Shown: positions 45,079 to 54,059, numbered from the stretch's first letter. The stretch is DNA of 64,000 bases from Streptomyces sp. NBC_01750 (GCF_035918095.1 NZ_CP109137.1:3350001-3414000), one strand, 5' to 3'. Notes: a model not told the origin generated them from the letters alone. Numbers and translations: made by a program.

Positions 45079-45591
45079 ATGCACACCGTGATGGAACGCG
45101 AGCTGGAACTCAATCTGGTGCTGTCGCCCGAGCTCAGCATCCCCGTCCCGGCCCGGCTGACCTACCGCACGGACGACCCGTACGCCGTGCACATAGCCTT
45201 TCACATCGGCTCCGACACTCCCGTCAAGTGGAACTTCGCCCGCGAACTGCTGGTCGAAGGGGTGTTCCGCCCGAGCGGGGAGGGAGATGTCCGGATCTGG
45301 CCGACCGAGGCCGAGGGCCGCAGCGTGGTCATGATGGCGCTCAGCTCCCCCGACGGCGACGCGCTCCTCGAGGCGTCCGCCGCGGTGGTCTCCGCCTGGC
45401 TGGAGCGGACGCTGCGGGTGGTTCCTCCGGGCTCCGAGTCCGAGCAGCTCGGCATGGACGACGGTCTCGCCGAGCTGCTCACGCCCACCGCGGCCGACGA
45501 TCTGTCGCTGCGGGAGCTGCGGCCGTCGGACGAGTCCCAGGACGGCGATGCCCAGGGATACCCAGGTGGACCGGGGGCGCCTAGGAGGTGA
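45079..45591 (+). CDS. ssgG: SsgA-like protein, likely SsgG
   Basis: 170 residues from ATG 45079. The SsgA-like fold: P-V-P-A-R-L-T-Y-R-x-D-D-P-Y-A-V near residue 25, then V-K-W-N-F-A-R-E-L-L and V-R-I-W-P. SALPs guide septum placement and spore separation in Streptomyces. The name ssgG rests on gene order next to hpd and RDD genes, as in S. coelicolor, not on alignment. The tail (after residue 140) is acidic and variable. Confidence 0.7.
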   Translation: MHTVMERELELNLVLSPELSIPVPARLTYRTDDPYAVHIAFHIGSDTPVKWNFARELLVEGVFRPSGEGDVRIWPTEAEGRSVVMMALSSPDGDALLEASAAVVSAWLERTLRVVPPGSESEQLGMDDGLAELLTPTAADDLSLRELRPSDESQDGDAQGYPGGPGAPRR

Positions 45592-45961
45592 TGTACGTAT
45601 GCGTAATGAACTCGATGGAGTGGCCGTCGGGGTCGTCGATGTAGACCCCGCGGCCCCCGTAGTGGTGGTTGATCCGCTGCGGCGTCGCGTGCGCCGGATC
45701 GGCCCAGTACGGGAGTTCGCGCTCGGTTATCCGGCCGAAGATCTCGTCGAACTCCTCCTCCGAGACGAGGAAGGCGAGGTGCTGGGAGACGATCCGCTCC
45801 CGTTCGTCGAGATAGTCGAGGGTGACGCCGCCCGCCAGCGGCAGGCTCGCGAAGGGGCCGAAGGGCTTGGGATCGGGCTCACCGATCAGCTCGGCGAGAA
45901 AGCGGGCGCCGGCGAAGCGGTCGCGGCTGCGGACGATGGTGTGGTCAAGACGTGCTGGCAC
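45581..45961 (-). CDS. VOC-superfamily dioxygenase-like protein
   Basis: 126 residues from GTG 45961 (GGAGGAGC upstream). Begins with R-L-D-H-T-I-V and ends with G-R-G-V-Y-I-D-D-P-D-G-H-S-I-E-F-I, containing likely metal ligands H at the start, H and E at the end. Convergent with ssgG (11-base overlap). Confidence 0.85.
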   Translation of the reverse strand: MPARLDHTIVRSRDRFAGARFLAELIGEPDPKPFGPFASLPLAGGVTLDYLDERERIVSQHLAFLVSEEEFDEIFGRITERELPYWADPAHATPQRINHHYGGRGVYIDDPDGHSIEFITHTYITS

Positions 45962-46083
45962 GGCTCCTCCTTCATCGACCTTCGTCGATGTCTTCACGCT
46001 ATGCGGGGAGCCGGTGCCCGGGCCATCGGGCAATGGCCTTAGGCCTGAGGTCTCACACGGAGTCGCGCCTGTCGGAGCGGCCT

Positions 46084-47451
46084 TTAGAAGATCTTGCCGG
46101 GGTTGAGCAGGCCGAGGGGGTCGAAGGTCTGCTTGATGCCGCGCTGCATCTCCACGCCCACCGGGCCCAGTTCGCGCGCCAGCCACTCCTTTTTCAGTAC
46201 GCCGACGCCGTGCTCTCCGGTGATCGTGCCGCCGAGTTCCAGGCCGAGGGCCATGATCTCGTCGAAGGACTCACGGGCGCGACGGGACTCGTCCGGATCG
46301 GCGTGGTCGAAACAGACGACGGGGTGGGTGTTGCCGTCGCCCGCGTGCGCGCAGACGCCGATGGTGAGGCCGTACTTCTCGGCGATGGTCGCCGTGCCCT
46401 CGATCATCGCGCCCAGCTTCGACCGCGGCACGCAGACGTCGTCGATCATCGTGGCGGATTTGACGGTCTCCAGGGCGGTGAGTGACAACCTCCTTGCCTG
46501 GAGCAGCAGTTCGGACTCGGCGACGGTGTCCGCGGGGACGACCTCGGTGGCGCCCGCCGCGCTGCACAGCTCGCCGACGGCGGCCAGATCGGCTGCCGGG
46601 TCCGGGGTGTCGAAGGCGGCGAGGAGCAACGCCTCGGTGCTGTCCGGCAGGCCCATGTTCGCCATGGCGTTGACGGCCCGGACGGTCGTACGGTCCATGA
46701 GCTCGAGGAGCGAGGGCGTGTGGCCGCGCTCCATGATCGCGCAGACGGCCTCGCAGGCAGCCGCGGCGGAGTCGAACTCGGCGGCCAGGACCAGCTGCGC
46801 CGGCGGCTGCGGCCGCAGCGCGAGCACGGCTTTGACAACGACGCCGAGGCTGCCTTCGGAGCCGACGAAGAGCCGGGTGAGGTCGTAGCCCGCGACACCC
46901 TTCGCGGTGCGACGGCCGGTGGTGAGCAGGCGTCCGTCGGCGAGAACGACGTCCAGGCCGAGCACGTACTCCGCGGTCACCCCGTACTTGACGCAGCACA
47001 GGCCGCCGGACGCGGTGCCGATGTTCCCGCCGATGGTGCACATCTCCCAGCTGGAGGGGTCCGGGGGGTAGTACAGGCCGTGTTCGCCGACGGCGCGGGA
47101 CAGGACGGCGTTGATGACGCCCGGCTCGACGACCGCGATCCGGTCGACCGGGCTGATCTCCAGGATCCGGTCCATCTTGGTCAGGGACAGCACGATGCAG
47201 CCGTCCGAGGCGTTGGCGGCGCCGGACAGGCCGGTACGGGCGCCCTGCGGGACGACGGGGACGCGCAGCGCGGTCGCGGTGCGCATGACGTGCTGGACCT
47301 GCTCCACGGTGCGCGGCAGAACGACGACGGCGGGGGTGCCCGCCGCGCAGAAGCTCGCCATGTCGTTCGCGTACGAGGCCGTGATGTCCGGGTCGGTGAT
47401 CAGTGCCTCGGCGGGCAGACCGGTTCGCAGCCGGTCGAGAAGATCGTCCAT
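46084..47451 (-). CDS. FAD-linked oxidase of the GlcD type
   Basis: 455 residues. The PP-loop FAD domain has V-P-V-V-P-Q-G-A-R-T-G-L-S-G-A and the P-P-D-P-S-S segment; the C-terminal domain has C-A-H-A-G-D-G-N-T-H-P, the motif of D-2-hydroxyacid dehydrogenases. It probably oxidises glycolate or D-lactate. Divergent from the TPR gene. Confidence 0.9.
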   Translation of the reverse strand: MDDLLDRLRTGLPAEALITDPDITASYANDMASFCAAGTPAVVVLPRTVEQVQHVMRTATALRVPVVPQGARTGLSGAANASDGCIVLSLTKMDRILEISPVDRIAVVEPGVINAVLSRAVGEHGLYYPPDPSSWEMCTIGGNIGTASGGLCCVKYGVTAEYVLGLDVVLADGRLLTTGRRTAKGVAGYDLTRLFVGSEGSLGVVVKAVLALRPQPPAQLVLAAEFDSAAAACEAVCAIMERGHTPSLLELMDRTTVRAVNAMANMGLPDSTEALLLAAFDTPDPAADLAAVGELCSAAGATEVVPADTVAESELLLQARRLSLTALETVKSATMIDDVCVPRSKLGAMIEGTATIAEKYGLTIGVCAHAGDGNTHPVVCFDHADPDESRRARESFDEIMALGLELGGTITGEHGVGVLKKEWLARELGPVGVEMQRGIKQTFDPLGLLNPGKIF

Positions 47452-47559
47452 GCAGCAAGCCTCGCACCGAGGGCCATCGGTGTGAACCCGTCCGCCTTCC
47501 GCTTCGCCCTACCGAGTGTGTTCTTCGTATCGACTGCTTGTTGACGCACAGTGAGCGCC

Positions 47560-49215
47560 ATGAAGAGCGAAACGGTGAAGAACGCCTCGGTCAGCATGCT
47601 GGTCGGCGCGACGCTGGTCACCGGGGTGATCATGCTCGCGCCGGGCTGGGGGGAGGACGGCCCGCCGCCGGCACCGGGACCCGCCGCGCGGGCGATGGCC
47701 GCAGTGGGCGCGGGGGCTCCGCCTTCCGTCTCCGATCTGGACGCGCTCATCCGCGACCGCGAGAAGTGGCTGGGGGCCCACCCCGGTGACGGGGAGTCGT
47801 GGGCGATGCTGGGGTCCGCGTATGTGGAGCGGGGCACGCAGCTGGCGGACCCGGCGTACTACTCGCGGGCGGAGAGCGCGCTGCGGCACTCGCTGGAGGT
47901 GGTCCCGGACGACAAGGGGAACGTCGACGCGCTGGTGGGTCTCGCGGCGCTGGCAAACGCCCGGCGCGACTTCGGCGCGGCGCGTACCTGGGGCGAGCGC
48001 GCGAAGAAACAGAAACCGGAGCGGTGGACGGTGTATCCGGTGCTGATCGACGCCTACAACGGCCTCGGCGACTACCCGGCCGCGGGCAAGGCGATGGACA
48101 AACTCGAGAAGCTGCACTCGGGCGGCCAGACGCTGGGGCTCGCGTCGCAGATCTTCCGGGAGCGGGGCTGGCGCGAGGACGCGGCATCGCTGGCGTACAG
48201 CGCGGCCGCGGGCGCCGACGCGCCCGCGGAGAAGGCGGCGGCGCTGCAGCGGCTCGGCGAACTGGCCTGGGAGCGCGGCGAACCGCAAGAGGCGCTGGAC
48301 AACTACGACGCGTCGCTGCGGTTCGTGAGCAAACACCATCCCTCGCTGGTGGGGCGGGCGCGGGCGCTCGTGGCACTGGGGCGCACCCGGGAGGCCATCC
48401 GCGACTACCGGACCGCGCTTCAGCTGGCATCGCTGCCCGAATACGCGCTGGAGACCGGCGAGTTGTACCAGTCGCTGGAGCTGGAGGCCGATGCCGCCAC
48501 GCAGTACGAGCAACTGCGCGTACGGGCGGCGAAGGCGGAAGAGGACGGAGTGAACGAGCAGTTGGTGCTCGGCCGCTTCGAGGCGGACCACGGGGACCCG
48601 GAGTCGGCTGTGGAGCGGCTGACGGGCGAGTGGGTTCGGCAGCACCGGAGTGTGCACGTCGCGGACGCGCTGGGGTGGGCGCTGTACCAGGCGGGCAGGG
48701 CGGAGGAGGCGCTGCCGTACGCCAGGAAGGCGACCGGACAGGGGCTGCGGAGCGCGCTGTTCGCGTACCACCGGGGCGAGATCGAGCGCGCACTGGGACA
48801 GCCCGGCGCGGCCCGGCGGCACCTGGCGGAGGCGCTGCGGATCAACCCGTACTTCTCGCCGCTGCTGGCCCCGGTGGCCAAGGAGGCACTGGACGAGCTC
48901 GGGGAGCCACCGCCGGGCGGCCCGAAGGACGTGACCGGAGAGGAGGAGGCCGCGGGCGAGGCGGAGCAGCCGTCGCCCGGGCAGTCGCCGTCGGAGCAGT
49001 CGCCGCCCGAGCAGCCGGCGGCGGAGCAGTCACCGTCGGAGCAGCCGTCGCCCGAGCAGCCGGCGGCGGAGCAGCCGCGCGAGGACTCGGCACAGGAGAA
49101 GTCGCAGGAGCCGAAGCTGCCGCCTTCGGCGAATCCGGCTCCGGGCAAACCGTCGGCGGAGGCCGGGACCGATCGGCCGGCGAGCCCGGACGCATCAGGG
49201 CCGGGCCTGGACTGA
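47560..49215 (+). CDS. Membrane-anchored tetratricopeptide repeat protein
   Basis: 551 residues from ATG 47560 (GTG 47551 is an alternative). One hydrophobic helix near the N-terminus, then about eight TPR-like helical pairs (e.g. W-A-M-L-G-S-A-Y-V-E-R-G, V-A-L-G-R-T-R-E-A-I-R-D-Y), then 110 residues of Pro/Ser/Glu/Gln repeats (P-S-E-Q and A-A-E-Q-P). The tail resembles the repeat tail of the PBP at 19-22 kb. Likely a scaffold at the membrane. Confidence 0.8.
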   Translation: MKSETVKNASVSMLVGATLVTGVIMLAPGWGEDGPPPAPGPAARAMAAVGAGAPPSVSDLDALIRDREKWLGAHPGDGESWAMLGSAYVERGTQLADPAYYSRAESALRHSLEVVPDDKGNVDALVGLAALANARRDFGAARTWGERAKKQKPERWTVYPVLIDAYNGLGDYPAAGKAMDKLEKLHSGGQTLGLASQIFRERGWREDAASLAYSAAAGADAPAEKAAALQRLGELAWERGEPQEALDNYDASLRFVSKHHPSLVGRARALVALGRTREAIRDYRTALQLASLPEYALETGELYQSLELEADAATQYEQLRVRAAKAEEDGVNEQLVLGRFEADHGDPESAVERLTGEWVRQHRSVHVADALGWALYQAGRAEEALPYARKATGQGLRSALFAYHRGEIERALGQPGAARRHLAEALRINPYFSPLLAPVAKEALDELGEPPPGGPKDVTGEEEAAGEAEQPSPGQSPSEQSPPEQPAAEQSPSEQPSPEQPAAEQPREDSAQEKSQEPKLPPSANPAPGKPSAEAGTDRPASPDASGPGLD

Positions 49216-49326
49216 CGCGGCGGGCGCGGGTGGAATGTGCGGCGCGGCGCCGTGCGGCGGGACGCCTGCGACGGGCCGTTCCCCTGCCCCGCCCGCCGGC
49301 GGACGGAGCGCCGCGCCTGCCCTGCC

Positions 49327-49446
49327 GCGGTCGGTCGGCTGCGCGGTCGGTCGAGTGTCGGTCCGGTGCGCGGTCGGTCGAGTGTCGGTCCGGTGCGCGG
49401 TCGGTCCGGTGCGCGGTCAGTCGGCTGCGCGGTCAGTCGGCTGCGC
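49327..49446. repeat. Short tandem repeats GCGCGGTCGGTC...
   Basis: Two 27-base copies of GCGCGGTCGGTCGAGTGTCG plus GTCCGGT are followed by 16-base variants, with GCGCGGTC at the head of each unit. Fills most of the 236-base gap between the TPR and nitrile hydratase genes; no gene there. Confidence 0.75.
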
Positions 49447-49452
49447 GCCGCC

Positions 49453-50040
49453 CTACACCGCCGCCGTGCCGATCAGGGCGTTGCGGGTTACCAGTGCCGC
49501 CAGTTCCGCTTCCGTCAGGGAGTCCGTGCCGTCCGGGCGGCGGGGCAGGACCATGTAGCGGGTCTCCGAGGTGGAGTCCCAGACCGTGATCTCCGTTTCG
49601 GGCGGCAGCCGCAGGCCGAACTCCTCCAGCACGGCACGGGGTTCCCGGACCACCCTGGAGCGGTAGGCCTCGCTCTTGTACCAGCTCGGGGACGGGCCCA
49701 GCAGCCGGATCGGATAGCAGGAGCAGAGCGTGCAGACGATGACGTTGTGCGTGTGCTCGGTGTTCTCGACGACGTGCAGCCGCTGGGGCTGGACTCCCCC
49801 CGCGGACAGGCCGAGTTCGGCGACGGCCGCGGTTCCGTCGGCGAGCAGCCGGGCGCGGAAGCCGGCGTCGACCCAAGCCCGGGCCGTCACCCGGGCCCCG
49901 TTGGCCGGGGAGGCGCCGCTGAGAAAGGCGTCGATGGCCTCGTCGAGCGCGCCGCCCGCGACGAGGCCGCGCTCTTCCAGGAGCGTCTCGAGGCGGCGTA
50001 CCCGGCGGGAGATCAGGGCGTCGGCGTGGGTTCCGGTCAC
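49453..50040 (-). CDS. Nitrile hydratase alpha-type metal subunit (cobalt type)
   Basis: 195 residues from GTG 50040, which overlaps the preceding stop (GTGA). The metal claw is C103-T-L-C106-S-C108; Thr between the first two cysteines marks the cobalt form, and two of these cysteines become sulfenic/sulfinic acids. The sequence S-W-Y-K-S-E-A-Y-R-S-R-V-V-R-E-P follows, as in all alpha subunits. Closely similar subunits form thiocyanate hydrolase (gamma). The beta chain is split in two neighbours. Last gene of the three-gene operon. Confidence 0.9.
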   Translation of the reverse strand: MTGTHADALISRRVRRLETLLEERGLVAGGALDEAIDAFLSGASPANGARVTARAWVDAGFRARLLADGTAAVAELGLSAGGVQPQRLHVVENTEHTHNVIVCTLCSCYPIRLLGPSPSWYKSEAYRSRVVREPRAVLEEFGLRLPPETEITVWDSTSETRYMVLPRRPDGTDSLTEAELAALVTRNALIGTAAV

Positions 50041-50369
50041 GGCTGGTCGTCCTCCAAGTAGCTCTCGAACAGGTCCAGTACGACGTGGTGGTCGCCGTCG
50101 CCCCACAGGTCCCGGGCCTCGAACCGTACGGCGTAGACCTGCTCGAAGGGGGCATCCTCGCGCCCCTGGGAGCGCACGTCGGCGAGCGGCGAGCGGCCCT
50201 CGGGCTCGACGACCGTGCCGTGCTTGCCGCGGGCGTAGCGGGGCAGCCGGGTGTGGTGCGGCGGGTCGTGGTGCACGGTCCGTACCCGCGCGCCCGGAGC
50301 GAATCGGTCGGTGGCGTACGCGGGCTCGTGCGCGGGCTCGTGCGCGGACTCGGGCGCGGCTTCAGTCAT
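50037..50369 (-). CDS. C-terminal half of nitrile hydratase beta (split)
   Basis: 110 residues. SH3-like barrel of the beta subunit: F-A-P-G-A-R-V-R-T, H-T-R-L-P-R-Y-A-R-G-K-H-G-T-V, Y-A-V-R-F and a final D-L-F-E-S-Y-L-E. Preceded by 20 extra residues with HEPA repeats. In ordinary nitrile hydratase this half is fused to the N-terminal half; in thiocyanate hydrolase they are separate proteins (ScnA/ScnB). Overlaps its neighbours by 8 and 4 bases. Confidence 0.85.
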   Translation of the reverse strand: MTEAAPESAHEPAHEPAYATDRFAPGARVRTVHHDPPHHTRLPRYARGKHGTVVEPEGRSPLADVRSQGREDAPFEQVYAVRFEARDLWGDGDHHVVLDLFESYLEDDQP

Positions 50370-50643
50370 CGAGCTCGCCCGCCTCGATGACGCCCTTGCG
50401 CTCCAGGAGCGTACGGATCGCGTAGAACCAGCGCTCGTAGTACGAGGCCGCCAAGTACTCGGCGGGCTGCATGGACTCGACGGCGTCGCGGAACTCGTCC
50501 AGATTGAAGACCTTTGCCGCGATGAGAGCGCGGTTCAGCGCGAACACTCTGGCCTCCCAGTCGGCGTGGAAGGGTTCGGTGGCGTCCGTCGTATCGATGG
50601 GGCCGAAGCCCTGCATACCGCCGACGTCGTTCATCCTGGCCAT
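50362..50643 (-). CDS. N-terminal half of nitrile hydratase beta (split)
   Basis: 93 residues. The start M-N-D-V-G-G-M-Q-G-F-G-P-I and the middle F-N-L-D-E-F-R-D-A-V-E and Y-Y-E-R-W-F match the N-terminal half of nitrile hydratase beta. It ends at a stop exactly where the SH3 half begins. First gene of the operon. An activator protein gene (P14K type) and an amidase are not visible nearby. Confidence 0.85.
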   Translation of the reverse strand: MARMNDVGGMQGFGPIDTTDATEPFHADWEARVFALNRALIAAKVFNLDEFRDAVESMQPAEYLAASYYERWFYAIRTLLERKGVIEAGELDD

Positions 50644-50727
50644 GCCCGACAGCCTAGATCTTCGTCGCCCGCGCGAGCCGGTGGTTCAGCAGGCCGACAC
50701 GCCACGGCGCCCGAAGCGTGCGCGAGG

Positions 50728-51339
50728 TCAGCGCAGAGTGGCGTAGACGATGAGGTTGTCCACCGGGTGGCCCTGCGCGTCGAAGTCTCCGGCGCAGGTG
50801 ATGAGGCGCAGCGCGCGCTCGGTGGTCGGGCCGTAGACCTTCTGGGTCAGAAACGCGTTCTTGCGGACCGTGTCGGTGCCCGTGACGGTGAAGTGGAGCG
50901 TGGTTCCCCGTGTCGTCCGTACGGCGATGTCCGCGCCCTTCGCGATCTTCTTGAGGTCATGGAAGACCGCCCTGCCGAAGCGGGTGTCGTTGTGGCCGAT
51001 GATCACGGCGGCTCCGCGCTCGCCGGGCACGGCTCCGCCGGTGTACCAGCCTGCGGTCATGCCCTTGTCCGCGGGCGGGACCTCGACCGTTCTGTCGTCG
51101 TTGAGGCCGAGCCGCATCAGAGAACTGTCCACGCCTATCGAGGGGATGGCGATGTGCGCCGGGTCCGCGGCCTTCCCCTCGACAGTGGTGGGAGAGGCGG
51201 CGGACGGAGCCTTCGCGGCCTGCGGTGAAGTCTGTACGGCGTCGGCCGAGCATCCGGCGACGGTGGCCAGGACGAAGCCGGCGCAGGCGAGCGCGGGCAG
51301 CGCGGCGGCCCGCCGCCTCCGGTGGGGTGTACGGGACAT
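50728..51339 (-). CDS. Class F-type sortase, predicted lipoprotein
   Basis: 203 residues. A signal with V-A-G-C30 lipobox. Sortase fold with H116 in I-I-G-H-N-D and C182 in L-I-T-C-A-G-D-F-D. The catalytic Arg expected about a dozen residues after the Cys (usually Y-R-D-N) reads P-V-D-N here, so the enzyme may have changed activity; R203 is at the very end. Follows a secreted protein gene that may be its partner. Confidence 0.8.
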   Translation of the reverse strand: MSRTPHRRRRAAALPALACAGFVLATVAGCSADAVQTSPQAAKAPSAASPTTVEGKAADPAHIAIPSIGVDSSLMRLGLNDDRTVEVPPADKGMTAGWYTGGAVPGERGAAVIIGHNDTRFGRAVFHDLKKIAKGADIAVRTTRGTTLHFTVTGTDTVRKNAFLTQKVYGPTTERALRLITCAGDFDAQGHPVDNLIVYATLR

Positions 51340-51403
51340 GGAGTCTCCAGAGCGGGGACGGCGCCGGCGGGACCGGCGCCGTCCGCAGGCAGGGAAGCGG
51401 GTA

Positions 51404-51844
51404 TCAGCCGTTGCGGTGGGAGGCCGAGCGGCGGCGCACCACGAACGTGCCCGCGCCCGCGACCAGCGCGAGGGCCGCGGCCGATCCGGCGAGGGCGGTG
51501 GTGTTGCCGCTCGCGCTCCCGGCCGGCCGCTCACCGGCGTTGACGCCACCACGCGGCGCGGCGACTCGCTTCCCGCCCCGTGCCGGGGCGGGCTTGTCAC
51601 CGGCGGCCACGCCGCCGCGCGGCACGGCCGAAGGCATGCGTTCCTGCGGGGGCGCTGTGACGATGCCGCTGCCGCGGGTGGGCTCGGGGGCCGGCTCGGT
51701 CGCCCGCGGCGTGGGCGTGGGGGTCCGCTCGGTCGCCCGCGGCGTGGGCGTGGTGTCGGCGAAGGCGGCCGTGGACGGGACGATCACCGCGCCGGCCACG
51801 GCGGTGGCGACGACGAGGGCACGCAGGGACAGACGGTGGGACAT
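51404..51844 (-). CDS. Secreted cell-surface protein next to the sortase
   Basis: 146 residues: signal peptide (1-29), Pro/Thr/Glu repeats (R-A-T-E-R-T-P-T-P-T-P), two P-R-G-G-V-x-A-G-x-(K/R)-P repeats, then a hydrophobic helix and R-R-R-S. The C-terminal helix plus basic tail resembles a sortase substrate, but no LPxTG-type motif precedes it. Starts at 51844. Confidence 0.65.
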   Translation of the reverse strand: MSHRLSLRALVVATAVAGAVIVPSTAAFADTTPTPRATERTPTPTPRATEPAPEPTRGSGIVTAPPQERMPSAVPRGGVAAGDKPAPARGGKRVAAPRGGVNAGERPAGSASGNTTALAGSAAALALVAGAGTFVVRRRSASHRNG

Positions 51845-51986
51845 GGGGGTGGCTCCATTCCAGCTCGGCCTTGTTGGCACTTGGCGACAGGCTGGCGTGA
51901 AGTTATGAAGAAGCTGTCAGAACGCTGTGGTCTTCGGATCAGGGCCAGGACCGGAGCCAGGACCGGGGCCAGGCGGGGCACGAGAA

Positions 51987-54059
51987 TCAGAGCCGATCCG
52001 CGGTCTCCTCCGCAACAGGCCGTCCCGCGGCCGGTATCCGCAGCGTGAAGACCGACCCCTTCCCCTCCGCACTCACCGCGTGCACCGTGCCGCCGTGCGC
52101 CTCCGCGAGCTTGCGGACGATCGCGAGACCCAGACCGCTGCCGCCGGTGCGGCGGCTGCGGGACTTCTCGGCGCGCCAGAAGCGGTCGAAGACATAGCGA
52201 AGATCCTCGGGCGGCATGCCACTGCCGGTGTCGGCGACATCGACGACCACCACATCCCCGTCCGGAGAGGACGCGCTCAGTGTGACGCTGCCGCCGGGCG
52301 GGGTGTGGCGTACGGCGTTGGAGACCAGGTTGCCGACGGCCTGCCGCAGCCGCACCGGGTCGGCGCTCAGCTCGGGCACGTCGGCGCCCGGCTCCGTCCC
52401 GGCCACCGTCAGCGTGACCTCCGCCGTGTCCGCCTGGGCCTGGTGCGCCGCGGCCACATGTCCGAGAAGCTCCTCGATCCGGACCGGCTCGGGATGCAGC
52501 CGCAGCGCGCCCGCGTCCGCCTGGGCCAGGTCCTGGAGGTCGCCGATGATGTGCTGCAGCTGCATCGCCTCCTCCAGCAGGGAGGCGACGAAGGCGGGGT
52601 CGGGGTCGGCGACGCCGTCCTGGGCCGCCTCCAGCCAGCCGCGGATATTGCTGAGCGGTGTGCGCAGTTCGTGGGCGACATCGCTGACCATCGCCTTGCG
52701 CTGCCTCTCCAGACGCGCGCGGTGCGCCGACATGTCGTTGAAGGCGGCGGCCAGCCGCCCGATCTCGTTGTCCGCGGTGACCGGCACCGGAACAGGGTCC
52801 GCGTATCCGCCGTCCTTCATCCGCTGGGCCGCGCCGGTGAGCGCGCGCAGCGGCCGTACGAGCCGGGTGGCGGCGAACAAGGACGCGCCGACGGTGAGTG
52901 CCAGCACGAGGGCCGCCGCGCCCGCGATCCGGGCGGTGTTCGCCGGGGAGAGGTCGAAGCCGGGGACGGTCGCGCCGCCGGGGTCGCCGATGAACAGCAG
53001 CGCGGGCGTGGCGACATAGGAGCTGAGCTGTTCGCGGCGCGCGGTGCCGACGCAGGAGGCGACGGCGCGGTCGTCGTCGTTGGTGGTGGGCGGGGCCGAC
53101 GGTTCGGGGGTGGGCGTGGCCTCCGACGGGGTGGTGGGCGTGGCCTCCGTCGGGGTGGTGGGCGTGGCCTCCGTCGGGGTGGTGGGCGTGGCCTCCGTCG
53201 GGGTGGTGGGCGTGGCCGAGGGTTCGGGGGTGCTGACGGCCGGCGCGGTGGGGATGCGCCCGGTGGGCGCCGGCCGTCTGTTCCAGGAGAGGTCCAGGTT
53301 CAGCTGTACGGCGTGCCGGTCCTGGCGTTTCAGACAGGCGTCGGCCAGCTGGTTGAGGGCGGTGAGCGCCTTGGTCTCGGTGGCGGTGGGTTCCTCCAGC
53401 GCGTCGATCGAGCACCGGGTGCCCTCGATGCGGTCGAGGTCGTTGCCGACGGCCTGGATGCGTGGGCGGCCGCTGGGTGTCCCGACGATGTCGGAGGTGA
53501 CACCTTCGTCGCGCAGGCAGGAGACGATCCGCTCGGCGGTCTCCTGCAACCGGGCGCGTTCGGCCGCCGGCAGCCGGAACGGGCCCACGGCGCGCGGGTC
53601 GACGCGGTCCGCGGCGCTCTGGCCGCCGCCGGCCGGGAGCGTGCCGTCCACGGAGAGCGGGTCGACGACGGCCGACGTCTGCGGCGGCAGCGCGGGCGGC
53701 TTGTCCTGGGTCGCCGAGTCGGCGAGGGGCGCACGCTGCGGCGTGGTCAGCGCGATCCGGCGCCCGGTCTGCCGGGCCAGATCGGTGACGGTCCGGTCCA
53801 CGCCGTCCCACCGGGGGTGGGTCGCCGCGTAGCCGAGGAGGGTGTTGTAGATCCGGGCGTCGTCGGTGAGGTTCTGTCCCTGCTCCTGCTTGATGGCGCC
53901 GGAGGTGGTCTGCACGGCCAGCCAGGCGGTGGCGGCCACCGAGCAGGCGGCCACCAGCGCGGACACGGCGAGCAGTCGGCCGAGCAGGCTCTTGCGCAGC
54001 GGCAGCCGTCGCTCCGGGGACGGGGTGCCACGAGGAGGTGGATCGCTACGAGGAGGCAC
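51987..54059 (-). CDS. Sensor histidine kinase with large extracellular domain
   Basis: 690 residues. Helix at 30-50, then a 300-residue extracellular part with several cysteines and a 24-bp-repeat-encoded T-P-T-E-A-T-P-T tract, a second helix near 380, HAMP, then HisKA with H463 in V-A-H-E-L-R-T-P and an HATPase domain (N-box N-L-V-S-N-A-V-R-H-T, G-S-G-L-G-L-A-I-V). Its gene overlaps the response regulator by 14 bases. The ligand is unknown. Confidence 0.92.
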   Translation of the reverse strand: MPPRSDPPPRGTPSPERRLPLRKSLLGRLLAVSALVAACSVAATAWLAVQTTSGAIKQEQGQNLTDDARIYNTLLGYAATHPRWDGVDRTVTDLARQTGRRIALTTPQRAPLADSATQDKPPALPPQTSAVVDPLSVDGTLPAGGGQSAADRVDPRAVGPFRLPAAERARLQETAERIVSCLRDEGVTSDIVGTPSGRPRIQAVGNDLDRIEGTRCSIDALEEPTATETKALTALNQLADACLKRQDRHAVQLNLDLSWNRRPAPTGRIPTAPAVSTPEPSATPTTPTEATPTTPTEATPTTPTEATPTTPSEATPTPEPSAPPTTNDDDRAVASCVGTARREQLSSYVATPALLFIGDPGGATVPGFDLSPANTARIAGAAALVLALTVGASLFAATRLVRPLRALTGAAQRMKDGGYADPVPVPVTADNEIGRLAAAFNDMSAHRARLERQRKAMVSDVAHELRTPLSNIRGWLEAAQDGVADPDPAFVASLLEEAMQLQHIIGDLQDLAQADAGALRLHPEPVRIEELLGHVAAAHQAQADTAEVTLTVAGTEPGADVPELSADPVRLRQAVGNLVSNAVRHTPPGGSVTLSASSPDGDVVVVDVADTGSGMPPEDLRYVFDRFWRAEKSRSRRTGGSGLGLAIVRKLAEAHGGTVHAVSAEGKGSVFTLRIPAAGRPVAEETADRL
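53112..53207. repeat. Four tandem 24-bp repeats inside the kinase gene
   Basis: Units start at 53112, 53136, 53160 and 53184, with a partial fifth at 53208. They encode 8-residue Thr/Pro repeats of the extracellular stalk. In-frame length changes are likely between strains. Confidence 0.9.

Noticed and set aside
49327..49446. Possible CRISPR array in the GCGCGGTC repeats
   Set aside because: Units are 16 or 27 bases with no unique spacers, and no cas genes are in the window.
53112..53207. Possible CRISPR-like repeats in the kinase gene
   Set aside because: The units are head-to-tail with no spacers and are in frame with the coding sequence.
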